Counted from the stretch's first letter, positions 12,803-26,133 are shown. The stretch is DNA of 64,000 nucleotides from Physella acuta (GCF_028476545.1 NW_026732295.1:62001-126000), one strand, 5' to 3'. The notes: generated by a model from the letters alone, not told the origin. Numbers and translations are program-made.

Positions 12803-13476
12803 GTACTTCAGATACCGGATTTTATTTCAACTATAATACACATCTTTCATGGTATTAGAAAATCTTATTATTCAGGCGTATTTGTAGACTGGTATTGTAT
12901 TAGCAGAATTGAATCACCATACAAGCGAACTTTTATTTTCTTCAGGACCACGCCATAAAAACGGGAACTGAAGTTCTACGTCAAACCCGTAGCAAGTAAA
13001 TTCATTCCCCACAGCTTCCAACACCGACTATTACGTTCATTTATACGTATCTAAACAGGAGGTTGAGGATTAAGCACACAGTCCCTATACATTGAGAAAT
13101 GGTTGCTGACAAATGTTCACCCAGCACCAGCTAAATAAAAGCACATATTGTTTGAAAATTAAAATACCAGATAGCTCAATAATCACACGTACGTTGCAAA
13201 TTACTAATATAAAACAACAACATTAACTGTCTATTTTCAAGGCATACAGCTTCATAAATGGAATTCATAGACTTTGGTAATTGAACCATGGATCTCCTGA
13301 TGAGCATTTGGCGGTCATGCCACATTTACAATAATGGCAGCTTTGAGAAGGATTCTTTCCATTTCTATTTGGCCTAGTAGAGATTTTATGTTTAGGCAGA
13401 TATCGATGCCTAGTAGATTGTGTTAGTACACTGATTTCACTGGTGTGTTGTATATGAAGGGGTCTTTGGATATAAC

Positions 13477-13549
13477 GGCTCCATAGCTCAGTTGGTTAGA
13501 GCGTCTGCCTAGTAAGCAGAAGGTCGAGGGTTCGACTCCCCCTGGAGCC
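13477..13549 (+). tRNA. tRNA-Thr(AGT), unit 2
   Basis: Same sequence as unit 1. Upstream ggatataac places a TATA-like run just before the gene, as in most later units. Confidence 0.93.
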
Positions 13550-13914
13550 TTTTCATTTTGTTGGTCATCAGAAGCTAGCACTAATTTTGTTACACACTAT
13601 CGCATACTAAATAATTACATTTGGTCATTACATCTAGAACATAGGTAAGCTAACTATTTAGGTTGTGCGTTGAACTGGAAAATGTTTTCAAAATGTATCA
13701 AATATGGGATGAAAAAAAGTTGTTAAAAAATAAAAATAAAACACATCAAGCATAATTAAAATGTAATAACATTTATTTCATTGCTCAGGCTGTATTTCAT
13801 AGAATCGTTTAACTGGAGATCCTCGTATGCCAAGAAGTTTAAATTTACACGGCTGAAGTAAGTTTCTAATTTCAAACCCAGAACTGACGATCAGAAAACA
13901 AAATTAAAAGAACA

Positions 13915-13970
13915 GGGGACACCCGGGTTTGAACCGGGGACCTCTCGATCTGCAGTCGAATGCTCTACCA
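13915..13970 (-). pseudogene. tRNA-Cys(GCA), unit 2, 5' end deleted
   Basis: About 20 bases are missing, covering the 5' acceptor strand and half of the D stem, and sequence runs from ctctacca directly into tcagatac. The same deletion occurs in units 12, 15, 21 and 22. Without box A and the acceptor stem it cannot be a working tRNA gene. Confidence 0.9.
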
Positions 13971-14639
13971 TCAGATACCGGATTTTATTTCAAATATAAT
14001 ACACATCTTTCATGGTATTAGAAAATCTTATTATTCAGGCGTATTTGTAGACTGGTATTGTATTAGCAGAATTGAATCACCATACAAGCGAACTTTTATT
14101 TTCTTCAGGACCACGCCATAAAAACGGGAACTGAAGTTCTACGTCAAACCCGTAGCAAGTAAATTCATTCCCCACAGCTTCCAACACCGACTATTACGTT
14201 CATTTATACGTATCTAAACAGGAGGTTGAGGATTAAGCACACAGTCCCTATACATTGAGAAATGGTTGCTGACAAATGTTCACCCAGCACCAGCTAAATA
14301 AAAGCACATATTGTTTGAAAATTAAAATACCAGATAGCTCAATAATCACACGTACGTTGCAAATTACTAATATAAAACAACAACATTAACTGTCTATTTT
14401 CAAGGCATACAGCTTCATAAATGGAATTCATAGACTTTGGTAATTGAACCATGGATCTCCTGATGAGCATTTGGCGGTCATGCCACATTTACAATAATGG
14501 CAGCTTTGAGAAGGATTCTTTCCATTTCTATTTGGTCTAGTAGAGATTTTATGTTTAGGCAGATACCGATGCCTAGTAGATTGTGTTAGTACACTGATTT
14601 CACTGGTGTGTTGTATATGAAGGGGTCTTTGGATATAAC

Positions 14640-14712
14640 GGCTCCATAGCTCAGTTGGTTAGAGCGTCTGCCTAGTAAGCAGAAGGTCGAGGGTTCGACT
14701 CCCCCTGGAGCC
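14640..14712 (+). tRNA. tRNA-Thr(AGT), unit 3
   Basis: Same sequence as unit 1, followed by TTTT. Confidence 0.93.
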
Positions 14713-15077
14713 TTTTCATTTTGTTGGTCATCAGAAGCTAGCACTAATTTTGTTACACACTATCGCATACTAAATAATTACATTTGGTCATTACATCTAG
14801 AACATAGGTAAGCTAACTATTTAGGTTGTGCGTTGAACTGGAAAATGTTTTCAAAATGTATCAAATATGGGATGAAAAAAAGTTGTTAAAAAATAAAAAT
14901 AAAACACATCAAGCATAATTAAAATGTAATAACATTTATTTCATTGCTCAGGCTGTATTTCATAGAATCGTTTAAATGGAGATCCTCGTATGCCAAGAAG
15001 TTTAAATTTATACGGCTGAAGTAAGTTTCTAATTTCAAACCCAGAAATGACGATCAGAAAACAAAATTAAAAGAACA

Positions 15078-15148
15078 GGGGACACCCGGGTTTGAACCGG
15101 GGACCTCTCGATCTGCAGTCGAATGCTCTACCACTGAGCTATATCCCC
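15078..15148 (-). tRNA. tRNA-Cys(GCA), unit 3 (reference copy)
   Basis: Read on minus, acceptor GGGGATA pairs with TGTCCCC (one T-G pair). The D stem is GCTC/GAGC with loop AGTGGTA, the anticodon stem is TTCGA/TCGAG (outermost pair T-G), and loop CTGCAGA gives anticodon GCA. The T stem is CCCGG/CCGGG with loop TTCAAAC. A TTTT lies about 6 bases beyond the discriminator T, a plausible Pol III stop. The gene converges with the upstream tRNA-Thr of its unit. Confidence 0.93.
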
Positions 15149-15822
15149 GTACATCAGATACCGGATTTTATTTCAACTATAATACACATCTTTCATGGTA
15201 TTAGAAAATCTTATTATTCAGGCGTATTTGTAGACTGGTATTGTATTAGCAGAATTGAATCACCATACAAGCGAACTTTTATTTTCTTCAGGACCACGCC
15301 ATAAAAACGGGAACTGAAGTTCTACGTCAAACCCGTAGCAAGTAAATTCATTCCCCACAGCTTCCAACACCGACTATTACGTTCATTTATACGTATCTAA
15401 ACAGGAGGTTGAGGATTAAGCACACAGTCCCTATACATTGAGAAATGGTTGCTGACAAATGTTCACCCAGCACCAGCTAAATAAAAGCACATATTGTTTG
15501 AAAATTAAAATACCAGATAGCTCAATAATCACACGTACGTTGCAAATTACTAATATAAAACAACAACATTAACTGTCTATTTTCAAGGCATACAGCTTCA
15601 TAAATGGAATTCATAGACTTTGGTAATTGAACCATGGATCTCCTGATGAGCATTTGGCGGTCATGCCACATTTACAATAATGGCAGCTTTGAGAAGGATT
15701 CTTTCCATTTCTATTTGGTCTAGTAGAGATTTTATGTTTAGGCAGATATCGATGCCTAGTAGATTGTGTTAGTACACTGATTTCACTGGTGTGTTGTATA
15801 TGAAGGGGAGGTTGGATATAAC

Positions 15823-15895
15823 GGCTCCATAGCTCAGTTGGTTAGAGCGTCTGCCTAGTAAGCAGAAGGTCGAGGGTTCGACTCCCCCTGGAGCC
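15823..15895 (+). tRNA. tRNA-Thr(AGT), unit 4
   Basis: The gene is unchanged. The upstream flank is the gaaggggaggttgg variant, shared with units 7, 8 and 13. Confidence 0.93.
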
Positions 15896-16260
15896 TTTTC
15901 ATTTTGTTGGTCATCAGAAGCTAGCACTAATTTTGTTACACACTATCGCATACTAAATAATTACATTTGGTCATTACATCTAGAACATAGGTAAGCTAAC
16001 TATTTAGGTTGTGCGTTGAACTGGAAAATGTTTTCAAAATGTATCAAATATGGGATGAAAAAAAGTTGTTAAAAAATAAAAATAAAACACATCAAGCATA
16101 ATTAAAATGTAATAACATTTATTTCATTGCTCAGGCTGTATTTCATAGAATCGTTTAACTGGAGATCCTCGTATGCCAAGAAGTTTAAATTTACACGGCT
16201 GAAGTAAGTTTCTAATTTCAAACCCAGAACTGACGATCAGAAAACAAAATTAAAAGAACA

Positions 16261-16331
16261 GGGGACACCCGGGTTTGAACCGGGGACCTCTCGATCTGCA
16301 GTCGAATGCTCTACCACTGAGCTATATCCCC
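16261..16331 (-). tRNA. tRNA-Cys(GCA), unit 4
   Basis: Matches the unit 3 reference copy. Confidence 0.93.
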
Positions 16332-17005
16332 GTACATCAGATACCGGATTTTATTTCAAATATAATACACATCTTTCATGGTATTAGAAAATCTTATTAT
16401 TCAGGCGTATTTGTAGACTGGTATTGTATTAGCAGAATTGAATCACCATACAAGCGAACTTTTATTTTCTTCAGGACCACGCCATAAAAACGGGAACTGA
16501 AGTTCTACGTCAAACCCGTAGCAAGTAAATTCATTCCCCACAGCTTCCAACACCGACTATTACGTTCATTTATACGTATCTTAACAGGAGGTTGAGGATT
16601 AAGCACACAGTCCCTATACATTGATAAATGGTTGCTGACAAATGTTCACCCAGCACCAGCTAAATAAAAGCACATATTGTTTGAAAATTAAAATACCAGA
16701 TAGCTCAATAATCACACGTACGTTGCAAATTACTAATATAAAACAACAACATTAACTGTCTATTTTCAAGGCATACAGCTTCATAAATGGAATTCATAGA
16801 CTTTGGTAATTGAACCATGGATCTCCTGATGAGCATTTGGCGGTCATGCCACATTTACAATAATGGCAGATTTGAGAAGGATTATTTCCATTTCTATTTG
16901 GTCTAGTAGAGATTTTATGTTTAGGCAGATACCGATGCCTAGTAGATTGTGTTAGTACACTGATTTCACTGGTGTGTTGTATATGAAGGGGTCTTTGGAT
17001 ATAAC

Positions 17006-17078
17006 GGCTCCATAGCTCAGTTGGTTAGAGCGTCTGCCTAGTAAGCAGAAGGTCGAGGGTTCGACTCCTCCTGGAGCC
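17006..17078 (+). tRNA. tRNA-Thr(AGT), unit 5, T-stem variant
   Basis: One T-stem base is changed (cctcc instead of ccccc), so G51 faces U63 as a wobble next to the shared A50/C64 mismatch. This is the weakest T stem of the series. Confidence 0.88.
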
Positions 17079-17443
17079 TTTTCATTTTGTTGGTCATCAG
17101 AAGCTAGCACTAATTTTGTTACACACTATCGCATACTAAATAATTACATTTGGTCATTACATCTAGAACATAGGTAAGCTAACTATTTAGGTTGTGCGTT
17201 GAACTGGAAAATGTTTTCAAAATGTATCAAATATGGGATGAAAAAAAGTTGTTAAAAAATAAAAATAAAACACATCAAGCATAATTAAAATGTAATAACA
17301 TTTATTTCATTGCTCAGGCTGTATTTCATAGAATCGTTTAACTGGAGATCCTCGTATGCCAAGAAGTTTAAATTTACACGGCTGAAGTAAGTTTCTAATT
17401 TCAAACCCAGAACTGACGATCAGAAAACAAAATTAAAAGAACA

Positions 17444-17514
17444 GGGGACACCCGGGTTTGAACCGGGGACCTCTCGATCTGCAGTCGAATGCTCTACCAC
17501 TGAGCTATATCCCC
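17444..17514 (-). tRNA. tRNA-Cys(GCA), unit 5
   Basis: Matches the unit 3 reference copy. Confidence 0.93.
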
Positions 17515-18187
17515 GTACATCAGATACCGGATTTTATTTCAAATATAATACACATCTTTCATGGTATTAGAAAATCTTATTATTCAGGCGTATTTGTAGA
17601 CTGGTATTGTATTAGCAGAATTGAATCACCATACAAGCGAACTTTTATTTTCTTCAGGACCACGCCATAAAAACGGGAACTGAAGTTCTACGTCAAACCC
17701 GTAGCAAGTAAATTCATTCCCCACAGCTTCCAACACCGACTATTACGTTCATTTATACGTATCTAAACAGGAGGTTGAGGATTAAGCACACAGTCCCTAT
17801 ACATTGATAAATGGTTGCTGACAAATGTTCACCCAGCACCAGCTAAATAAAAGCACATATTGTTTGAAAATTAAAATACCAGATAGCTCAATAATCACAC
17901 GTACGTTGCAAATTACTAATATAAAACAACAACATTAACTGTCTATTTTCAAGGCATACAGCTTCATAAATGGAATTCATAGACTTTGGTAATTGAACCA
18001 TGGATCTCCTGATGAGCATTTGGCGGTCATGCCACATTTACAATAATGGCAGCTTTGAGAAGGATTCTTTCCATTTCTATTTGGTCTAGTAGAGATTTTA
18101 TGTTTAGGCAGATACCGATGCCTAGTAGATTGTGTTAGTACACTGATTTCACTGATGTGTTGTATATGAAGGGTTTTTGGATATAAC

Positions 18188-18260
18188 GGCTCCATAGCTC
18201 AGTTGGTTAGAGCGTCTGCCTAGTAAGCAGAAGGTCGAGGGTTCGACTCCCCCTGGAGCC
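18188..18260 (+). tRNA. tRNA-Thr(AGT), unit 6
   Basis: The gene is unchanged. The upstream flank reads gaagggtttttgg, the same variant as unit 23. Confidence 0.93.
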
Positions 18261-18625
18261 TTTTCATTTTGTTGGTCATCAGAAGCTAGCACTAATTTTG
18301 TTACACACTATCGCATACTAAATAATTACATTTGGTCATTACATCTAGAACATAGGTAAGCTAACTATTTAGGTTGTGCGTTGAACTGGAAAATGTTTTC
18401 AAAATGTATCAAATATGGGATGAAAAAAAGTTGTTAAAAAATAAAAATAAAACACATCAAGCATAATTAAAATGTAATAACATTTATTTCATTGCTCAGG
18501 CTGTATTTCATAGAATCGTTTAACTGGAGATCCTCGTATGCCAAGAAGTTTAAATTTACACGGCTGAAGTAAGTTTCTAATTTCAAACCCAGAAATGACG
18601 ATCAGAAAACAAAATTAAAAGAACA

Positions 18626-18696
18626 GGGGACACCCGGGTTTGAACCGGGGACCTCTCGATCTGCAGTCGAATGCTCTACCACTGAGCTATATCCCC
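18626..18696 (-). tRNA. tRNA-Cys(GCA), unit 6
   Basis: Matches the unit 3 reference copy. Confidence 0.93.
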
Positions 18697-19370
18697 GTAC
18701 ATCAGATACCGGATTTTATTTCAACTATAATACACATCTTTCATGGTATTAGAAAATCTTATTATTCAGGCGTATTTGTAGACTGGTATTGTATTAGCAG
18801 AATTGAATCACCATACAAGCGAACTTTTATTTTCTTCAGGACCACGCCATAAAAACGGGAACTGAAGTTCTACGTCAAACCCGTAGCAAGTAAATTCATT
18901 CCCCACAGCTTCCAACACCGACTATTACGTTCATTTATACGTATCTAAACAGGAGGTTGAGGATTAAGCACACAGTCCCTATACATTGATAAATGGTTGC
19001 TGACAAATGTTCACCCAGCACCAGCTAAATAAAAGCACATATTGTTTGAAAATTAAAATACCAGATAGCTCAATAATCACACGTACGTTGCAAATTACTA
19101 ATATAAAACAACAACATTAACTGTCTATTTTCAAGGCATACAGCTTCATAAATGGAATTCATAGACTTTGGTAATTGAACCATGGATCTCCTGATGAGCA
19201 TTTGGCGGTCATGCCACATTTACAATAATGGCAGCTTTGAGAAGGATTCTTTCCATTTCTATTTGGTCTAGTAGAGATTTTATGTTTAGGCAGATACCGA
19301 TGCCTAGTAGATTGTGTTAGTACACTGATTTCACTGGTGTGTTGTATATGAAGGGGAGGTTGGATATAAC

Positions 19371-19443
19371 GGCTCCATAGCTCAGTTGGTTAGAGCGTCT
19401 GCCTAGTAAGCAGAAGGTCGAGGGTTCGACTCCCCCTGGAGCC
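19371..19443 (+). tRNA. tRNA-Thr(AGT), unit 7
   Basis: The gene is unchanged. This unit carries the first Helitron downstream of its tRNA-Cys. Confidence 0.93.
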
Positions 19444-19808
19444 TTTTCATTTTGTTGGTCATCAGAAGCTAGCACTAATTTTGTTACACACTATCGCATA
19501 CTAAATAATTACATTTGGTCATTACATCTAGAACATAGGTAAGCTAACTATTTAGGTTGTGCGTTGAACTGGAAAATGTTTTCAAAATGTATCAAATATG
19601 GGATGAAAAAAAGTTGTTAAAAAATAAAAATAAAACACATCAAGCATAATTAAAATGTAATAACATTTATTTCATTGCTCAGGCTGTATTTCATAGAATC
19701 GTTTAACTGGAGATCCTCGTATGCCAAGAAGTTTAAATTTACACGGCTGAAGTAAGTTTCTAATTTCAAACCCAGAACTGACGATCAGAAAACAAAATTA
19801 AAAGAACA

Positions 19809-19879
19809 GGGGACACCCGGGTTTGAACCGGGGACCTCTCGATCTGCAGTCGAATGCTCTACCACTGAGCTATATCCCC
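19809..19879 (-). tRNA. tRNA-Cys(GCA), unit 7
   Basis: Matches the unit 3 reference copy. Confidence 0.93.
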
Positions 19880-20277
19880 GTACATCAGATACCGGATTTT
19901 ATTTCAAATATAATACACATCTTTCATGGTATTAGAAAATCTTATTATTCAGGCGTATTTGTAGACTGGTATTGTATTAGCAGAATTGAATCACCATACA
20001 AGCGAACTTTTATTTTCTTCAGGACCACGCCATAAAAACGGGAACTGAAGTTCTACGTCAAACCCGTAGCAAGTAAATTCATTCCCCACAGCTTCCAACA
20101 CCGACTATTACGTTCATTTATACGTATCTAAACAGGAGGTTGAGGATTAAGCACACAGTCCCTATACATTGAGAAATGGTTGCTGACAAATGTTCACCCA
20201 GCACCAGCTAAATAAAAGCACATATTGTTTGAAAATTAAAATACCAGATAGCTCAATAATCACACGTACGTTGCAAA

Positions 20278-21318
20278 TCTAATATATAAAGCTCAATTCT
20301 GTAACGCATATGTTTGTTTGTCGCTGGTTATAGATGGATTTAAGTGTTAGAAAATTATCGTGCGCATTTGTCTAAATTTATGAGTTAAAAAATTACTATT
20401 AAAAGTGTTGGGAAATAATTTTCATTTTTCAAATTATAGTAATAATTGTCGGCATGTTCATTAAACACAAGTTTTAAAAAAATATCATCTTTTACAAAAA
20501 TTCTAATTATGTCTTTATTTAGTCCTATAGCGCTTACTTCCCTTTGATAAATTAGGCAAAACACAATTACTTCCCTTTATAAAACCATTGCATTAGTTGA
20601 AAAGCATTTACTTTTTAATTACTTTGTTTTGGTGTTGGGAAAAAAATAATTACATAATTAGCGGGGATTGATCAAGTGCAAATGTTGTAGGTATTTTACG
20701 GATAAGCTTGGAGTATTATAATTGTTCATTAAATTGAAACAGGCGCGTTCGTTTAAGTGAGTGCAAAAACTATGAATAAGTTGGGGTACTATAGTCGTTT
20801 ATTAAGCTAAAACAGGCGATTCTGCCCCGGGCGTTTATGTTCGCGTTAGTGTTTTCTTTGTGTTTAAGTTTGTTTGCGTTAGTGGTTGCGTTTTGATTTG
20901 GTTCGTTTTTGTTCTTTCTTTTTTCGTTTTTGTTTGTGTTTTTTTTGTTTGGGTTTGTATTTGTGTTTTTGGTTGGTTTTGCGTTTGGATTTGGTTTGTT
21001 TTCGTTTGCTTTTTCGTTTTTTTTTTTGGTATTGGTGTTTGTGGTTGGGTTTGTTGTTAGGTTTTTGTTTTCGTTTGTTTTTTCTTTGTGTTTGTATTGG
21101 TGTTTGTGGTTGTGGTTGGGTTTGTTGCTAGGTTTTTGTTTTCGTTTGTATTTGTAATTGTGTTAGCGTTATGTTTGCGTTTTGATGTTTTGGTTTTGGT
21201 TGGTCGTGGTTTGGGTGAGCAATGCCGGGTTTATGATGATTACTAAACACACAGGTAATGGTCTTTAACAGAAAGGTTTTTCACAGAAGCCAGAGCAGGG
21301 CCTGGCCGGGACGGCTAG
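20278..21318 (+). mobile_element. Non-autonomous Helitron, copy A
   Basis: It starts TCTAATATATAAAGC and ends in a short hairpin, GCCGGGACGGC, running into a CTAG terminus. The empty site in other units, caaattactaat, shows insertion between A and T with no target duplication. These are the hallmarks of Helitrons. There is no Rep/helicase reading frame. The interior is AT-rich, then a strongly T/G-rich tract at 20,840-21,190 whose long hydrophobic frames are low complexity. Length is 1,041 bp. Confidence 0.88.
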
Positions 21319-21594
21319 TTACTAATATAAAACAACAACATTAACTGTCTATTTTCAAGGCATACAGCTTCATAAATGGAATTCATAGACTTTGGTAATT
21401 GAACCATGGATCTCCTGATGAGCATTTGGCGGTCATGCCACATTTACAATAATGGCAGCTTTGAGAAGGATTCTTTCCATTTCTATTTGGTCTAGTAGAG
21501 ATTTTATGTTTAGGCAGATACCGATGCCTAGTAGATTGTGTTAGTACACTGATTTCACTGGTGTGTTGTATATGAAGGGGAGGTTGGATATAAC

Positions 21595-21667
21595 GGCTCC
21601 ATAGCTCAGTTGGTTAGAGCGTCTGCCTAGTAAGCAGAAGGTCGAGGGTTCGACTCCCCCTGGAGCC
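21595..21667 (+). tRNA. tRNA-Thr(AGT), unit 8
   Basis: The gene is unchanged. The spacer about 80 bp downstream lacks 24 bp (ctagaacataggtaagctaa and four more) present elsewhere. The same loss occurs in unit 10. Confidence 0.93.
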
Positions 21668-22007
21668 TTTTCATTTTGTTGGTCATCAGAAGCTAGCACT
21701 AATTTTGTTACACACTATCGCATACTAAATAATTACATTTGGTCATTACATTAGGTTGTGCGTTGAACTGGAAAATGTTTTCAAAATGTATCAAATATGG
21801 GATGAAAAAAAGTTGTTAAAAAATAAAAATAAAACACATCAAGCATAATTAAAATGTAATAACATTTATTTCATTGCTCAGGCTGTATTTCATAGAATCG
21901 TTTAAATGGAGATCCTCGTATGCCAAGAAGTTTAAATTTATACGGCTGAAGTAAGTTTCTAATTTCAAACCCAGAAATGACGATCAGAAAACAAAATTAA
22001 AAGAACA

Positions 22008-22078
22008 GGGGACACCCGGGTTTGAACCGGGGACCTCTCGATTTGCAGTCGAATGCTCTACCACTGAGCTATATCCCC
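22008..22078 (-). tRNA. tRNA-Cys(GCA), unit 8, position 37 variant
   Basis: One change turns the anticodon loop into CTGCAAA (G37 to A). The anticodon is unaffected. Confidence 0.9.
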
Positions 22079-22752
22079 GTACATCAGATACCGGATTTTA
22101 TTTCAACTATAATACACATCTTTCATGGTATTAGAAAATCTTATTATTCAGGCGTATTTGTAGACTGGTATTGTATTAGCAGAATTGAATCACCATACAA
22201 GCGAACTTTTATTTTCTTCAGGACCACGCCATAAAAACGGGAACTGAAGTTCTACGTCAAACCAGTAGCAAGTAAATTCATTCCCCACAGCTTCCAACAC
22301 CGACTATTACGTTCATTTATACGTATCTAAACAGGAGGTTGAGGATTAAGCACACAGTCCCTATACATTGATAAATGGTTGCTGACAAATGTTCACCCAG
22401 CACCAGCTAAATAAAAGCACATATTGTTTGAAAATTAAAATACCAGATAGCTCAATAATCACACGTACGTTGCAAATTACTAATATAAAACAACAACATT
22501 AACTGTCTATTTTCAAGGCATACAGCTTCATAAATGGAATTCATAGACTTTGGTAATTGAACCATGGATCTCCTGATGAGCATTTGGCGGTCATGCCACA
22601 TTTACAATAATGGCAGCTTTGAGAAGGATTCTTTCCATTTCTATTTGGTCTAGTAGAGATTTTATGTTTAGGCAGATACCGATGCCTAGTAGATTGTGTT
22701 AGTACACTGATTTCACTGGTGTGTTGTATATGAAGGGGTCTTTGGATATAAC

Positions 22753-22825
22753 GGCTCCATAGCTCAGTTGGTTAGAGCGTCTGCCTAGTAAGCAGAAGGT
22801 CGAGGGTTCGACTCCCCCTGGAGCC
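22753..22825 (+). tRNA. tRNA-Thr(AGT), unit 9
   Basis: The gene is unchanged. The unit carries the second Helitron. Confidence 0.93.
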
Positions 22826-23190
22826 TTTTCATTTTGTTGGTCATCTGAAGCTAGCACTAATTTTGTTACACACTATCGCATACTAAATAATTACATTTGG
22901 TCATTACATCTAGAACATAGGTAAGCTAACTATTTAGGTTGTGCGTTGAACTGGAAAATGTTTTCAAAATGTATCAAATATGGGATGAAAAAAAGTTGTT
23001 AAAAAATAAAAATAAAACACATCAAGCATAATTAAAATGTAATAACATTTATTTCATTGCTCAGGCTGTATTTCATAGAATCGTTTAAATGGAGATCCTC
23101 GTATGCCAAGAAGTTTAAATTTATACGGCTGAAGTAAGTTTCTAATTTCAAACCCAGAAATGACGATCAGAAAACAAAATTAAAAGAACA

Positions 23191-23261
23191 GGGGACACCC
23201 GGGTTTGAACCGGGGACCTCTCGATCTGCAGTCGAATGCTCTACCACTGAGCTATATCCCC
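23191..23261 (-). tRNA. tRNA-Cys(GCA), unit 9
   Basis: Matches the unit 3 reference copy. Confidence 0.93.
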
Positions 23262-23659
23262 GTACATCAGATACCGGATTTTATTTCAACTATAATACAC
23301 ATCTTTCATGGTATTAGAAAATCTTATTATTCAGGCGTATTTGTAGACTGGTATTGTATTAGCAGAATTGAATCACCATACAAGCGAACTTTTATTTTCT
23401 TCAGGACCACGCCATAAAAACGGGAACTGAAGTTCTACGTCAAACCAGTAGCAAGTAAATTCATTCCCCACAGCTTCCAACACCGACTATTACGTTCATT
23501 TATACGTATCTAAACAGGAGGTTGAGGATTAAGCACACAGTCCCTATACATTGATAAATGGTTGCTGACAAATGTTCACCCAGCACCAGCTAAATAAAAG
23601 CACATATTGTTTGAAAATTAAAATACCAGATAGCTCAATAATCACACGTACGTTGCAAA

Positions 23660-24699
23660 TCTAATATATAAAGCTCAATTCTGTAACGCATATGTTTGTT
23701 TGTCGCTGGTTATAGATGGATTTAAGTGTTAGAAAATTATCGTGCGCATTTGTCTAAATTTATGAGTTAAAAAATTACTATTAAAAGTGTTGGGAAATAA
23801 TTTTCATTTTTCAAATTATAGTAATAATTGTCGGCATGTTCATTAAACACAAGTTTTAAAAAAATATCATCTTTTACAAAAATTCTAATTATGTCTTTAT
23901 TTAGTCCTATAGCGCTTACTTTCCTTTGATAAATTAGGCAAAACACAATTACTTCCCTTTATAAAACCATTGCATTAGTTGAAAAGCATTTACTTTTTAA
24001 TTACTTTGTTTTGGTGTTGGGAAAAAAATAATTACATAATTAGCGGGGATTGATCAAGTGCAAATGTTGTAGGTATTTTACGGATAAGCTTGGAGTATTA
24101 TAATTGTTCATTAAATTGAAACAGGCGCGTTCGTTTAAGTGAGTGCAAAAACTATGAATAAGTTGGGGTACTATAGTCGTTTATTAAGCTAAAACAGGCG
24201 ATTCTGCCCCGGGCGTTTATGTTCGCGTTAGTGTTTTCTTTGTGTTTAAGTTTGTTTGCGTTAGTGGTTGCGTTTTGATTTGGTTCGTTTTTGTTCTTTC
24301 TTTTTTCGTTTTTGTTTGTGTTTTTTTTGTTTGGGTTTGTATTTGTGTTTTTGGTTGGTTTTGCGTTTGGATTTGGTTTGTTTTCGTTTGCTTTTTCGTT
24401 TTTTTTTTGGTATTGGTGTTTGTGGTTGGGTTTGTTGTTAGGTTTTTGTTTTCGTTTGTTTTTTCTTTGTGTTTGTATTGGTGTTTGTGGTTGTGGTTGG
24501 GTTTGTTGCTAGGTTTTTGTTTTCGTTTGTATTTGTAATTGTGTTAGCGTTATGTTTGCGTTTTGATGTTTTGGTTTTGGTTGGTCGTGGTTTGGGTGAG
24601 CAATGCCGGGTTTATGATGATTACTAAACACACAGGTAATGGTCTTTAACAGAAAGGTTTTTCACAGAAGCCAGAGCAGGGCCTGGCCGGGACGGCTAG
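23660..24699 (+). mobile_element. Non-autonomous Helitron, copy B
   Basis: Nearly identical to copy A (one T shorter in a T run) and at exactly the same position of the satellite unit, 3,382 bp further on. Independent insertions would not be expected to hit the same base, so the copy arose by duplication of a two-unit block. Confidence 0.88.
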
Positions 24700-24975
24700 T
24701 TACTAATATAAAACAACAACATTAACTGTCTATTTTCAAGGCATACAGCTTCATAAATGGAATTCATAGACTTTGGTAATTGAACCATGGATCTCCTGAT
24801 GAGCATTTGGCGGTCATGCCACATTTACAATAATGGCAGCTTTGAGAAGGATTCTTTCCATTTCTATTTGGTCTAGTAGAGATTTTATGTTTAGGCAGAT
24901 ACCGATGCCTAGTAGATTGTGTTAGTACACTGATTTCACTGGTGTGTTGTATATGAAGGGGTCTTTGGATATAAC

Positions 24976-25048
24976 GGCTCCATACCTCAGTTGGTTAGAG
25001 CGTCTGCCTAGTAAGCAGAAGGTCGAGGGTTCGACTCCCCCTGGAGCC
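24976..25048 (+). tRNA. tRNA-Thr(AGT), unit 10, D-stem mutation
   Basis: The D stem reads CCTC instead of GCTC (catacctcag), breaking the outer D-stem pair and altering box A. Activity is doubtful. Everything else is unchanged. Confidence 0.85.
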
Positions 25049-25388
25049 TTTTCATTTTGTTGGTCATCAGAAGCTAGCACTAATTTTGTTACACACTATC
25101 GCATACTAAATAATTACATTTGGTCATTACATTAGGTTGTGCGTTGAACTGGAAAATGTTTTCAAAATGTATCAAATATGGGATGAAAAAAAGTTGTTAA
25201 AAAATAAAAATAAAACACATCAAGCATAATTAAAATGTAATAACATTTATTTCATTGCTCAGGCTGTATTTCATAGAATCGTTTAAATGGAGATCCTCGT
25301 ATGCCAAGAAGTTTAAATTTATACGGCTGAAGTAAGTTTCTAATTTCAAACCCAGAAATGACGATCAGAAAACAAAATTAAAAGAACA

Positions 25389-25459
25389 GGGGACACCCGG
25401 GTTTGAACCGGGGACCTCTCGATTTGCAGTCGAATGCTCTACCACTGAGCTATATCCCC
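25389..25459 (-). tRNA. tRNA-Cys(GCA), unit 10, position 37 variant
   Basis: Same loop change as unit 8, supporting duplication of units 8 and 10 from one block. Confidence 0.9.
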
Positions 25460-26133
25460 GTACATCAGATACCGGATTTTATTTCAACTATAATACACAT
25501 CTTTCATGGTATTAGAAAATCTTATTATTCAGGCGTATTTGTAGACTGGTATTGTATTAGCAGAATTGAATCACCATACAAGCGAACTTTTATTTTCTTC
25601 AGGACCACGCCATAAAAACGGGAACTGAAGTTCTACGTCAAACCAGTAGCAAGTAAATTCATTCCCCACAGCTTCCAACACCGACTATTACGTTCATTTA
25701 TACGTATCTAAACAGGAGGTTGAGGATTAAGCACACAGTCCCTATACATTGATAAATGGTTGCTGACAAATGTTCACCCAGCACCAGCTAAATAAAAGCA
25801 CATATTGTTTGAAAATTAAAATACCAGATAGCTCAATAATCACACGTACGTTGCAAATTACTAATATAAAACAACAACATTAACTGTCTATTTTCAAGGC
25901 ATACAGCTTCATAAATGGAATTCATAGACTTTGGTAATTGAACCATGGATCTCCTGATGAGCATTTGGCGGTCATGCCACATTTACAATAATGGCAGCTT
26001 TGAGAAGGATTCTTTCCATTTCTATTTGGTCTAGTAGAGATTTTATGTTTAGGCAGATACCGATGCCTAGTAGATTGTGTTAGTACACTGATTTCACTGG
26101 TGTGTTGTATATGAAGGGGTCTTTGGATATAAC

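Noticed and set aside
15092-15304. A 70-codon plus-strand open frame repeated in most satellite units
   Set aside because: It starts inside the minus-strand tRNA-Cys and runs into AT-rich spacer. Its conservation reflects unit homogenisation, not coding.
20860-21157. Hydrophobic frames of Phe, Val, Leu and Cys inside the Helitron
   Set aside because: They come from a T/G-rich low-complexity tract and appear in all three plus frames.
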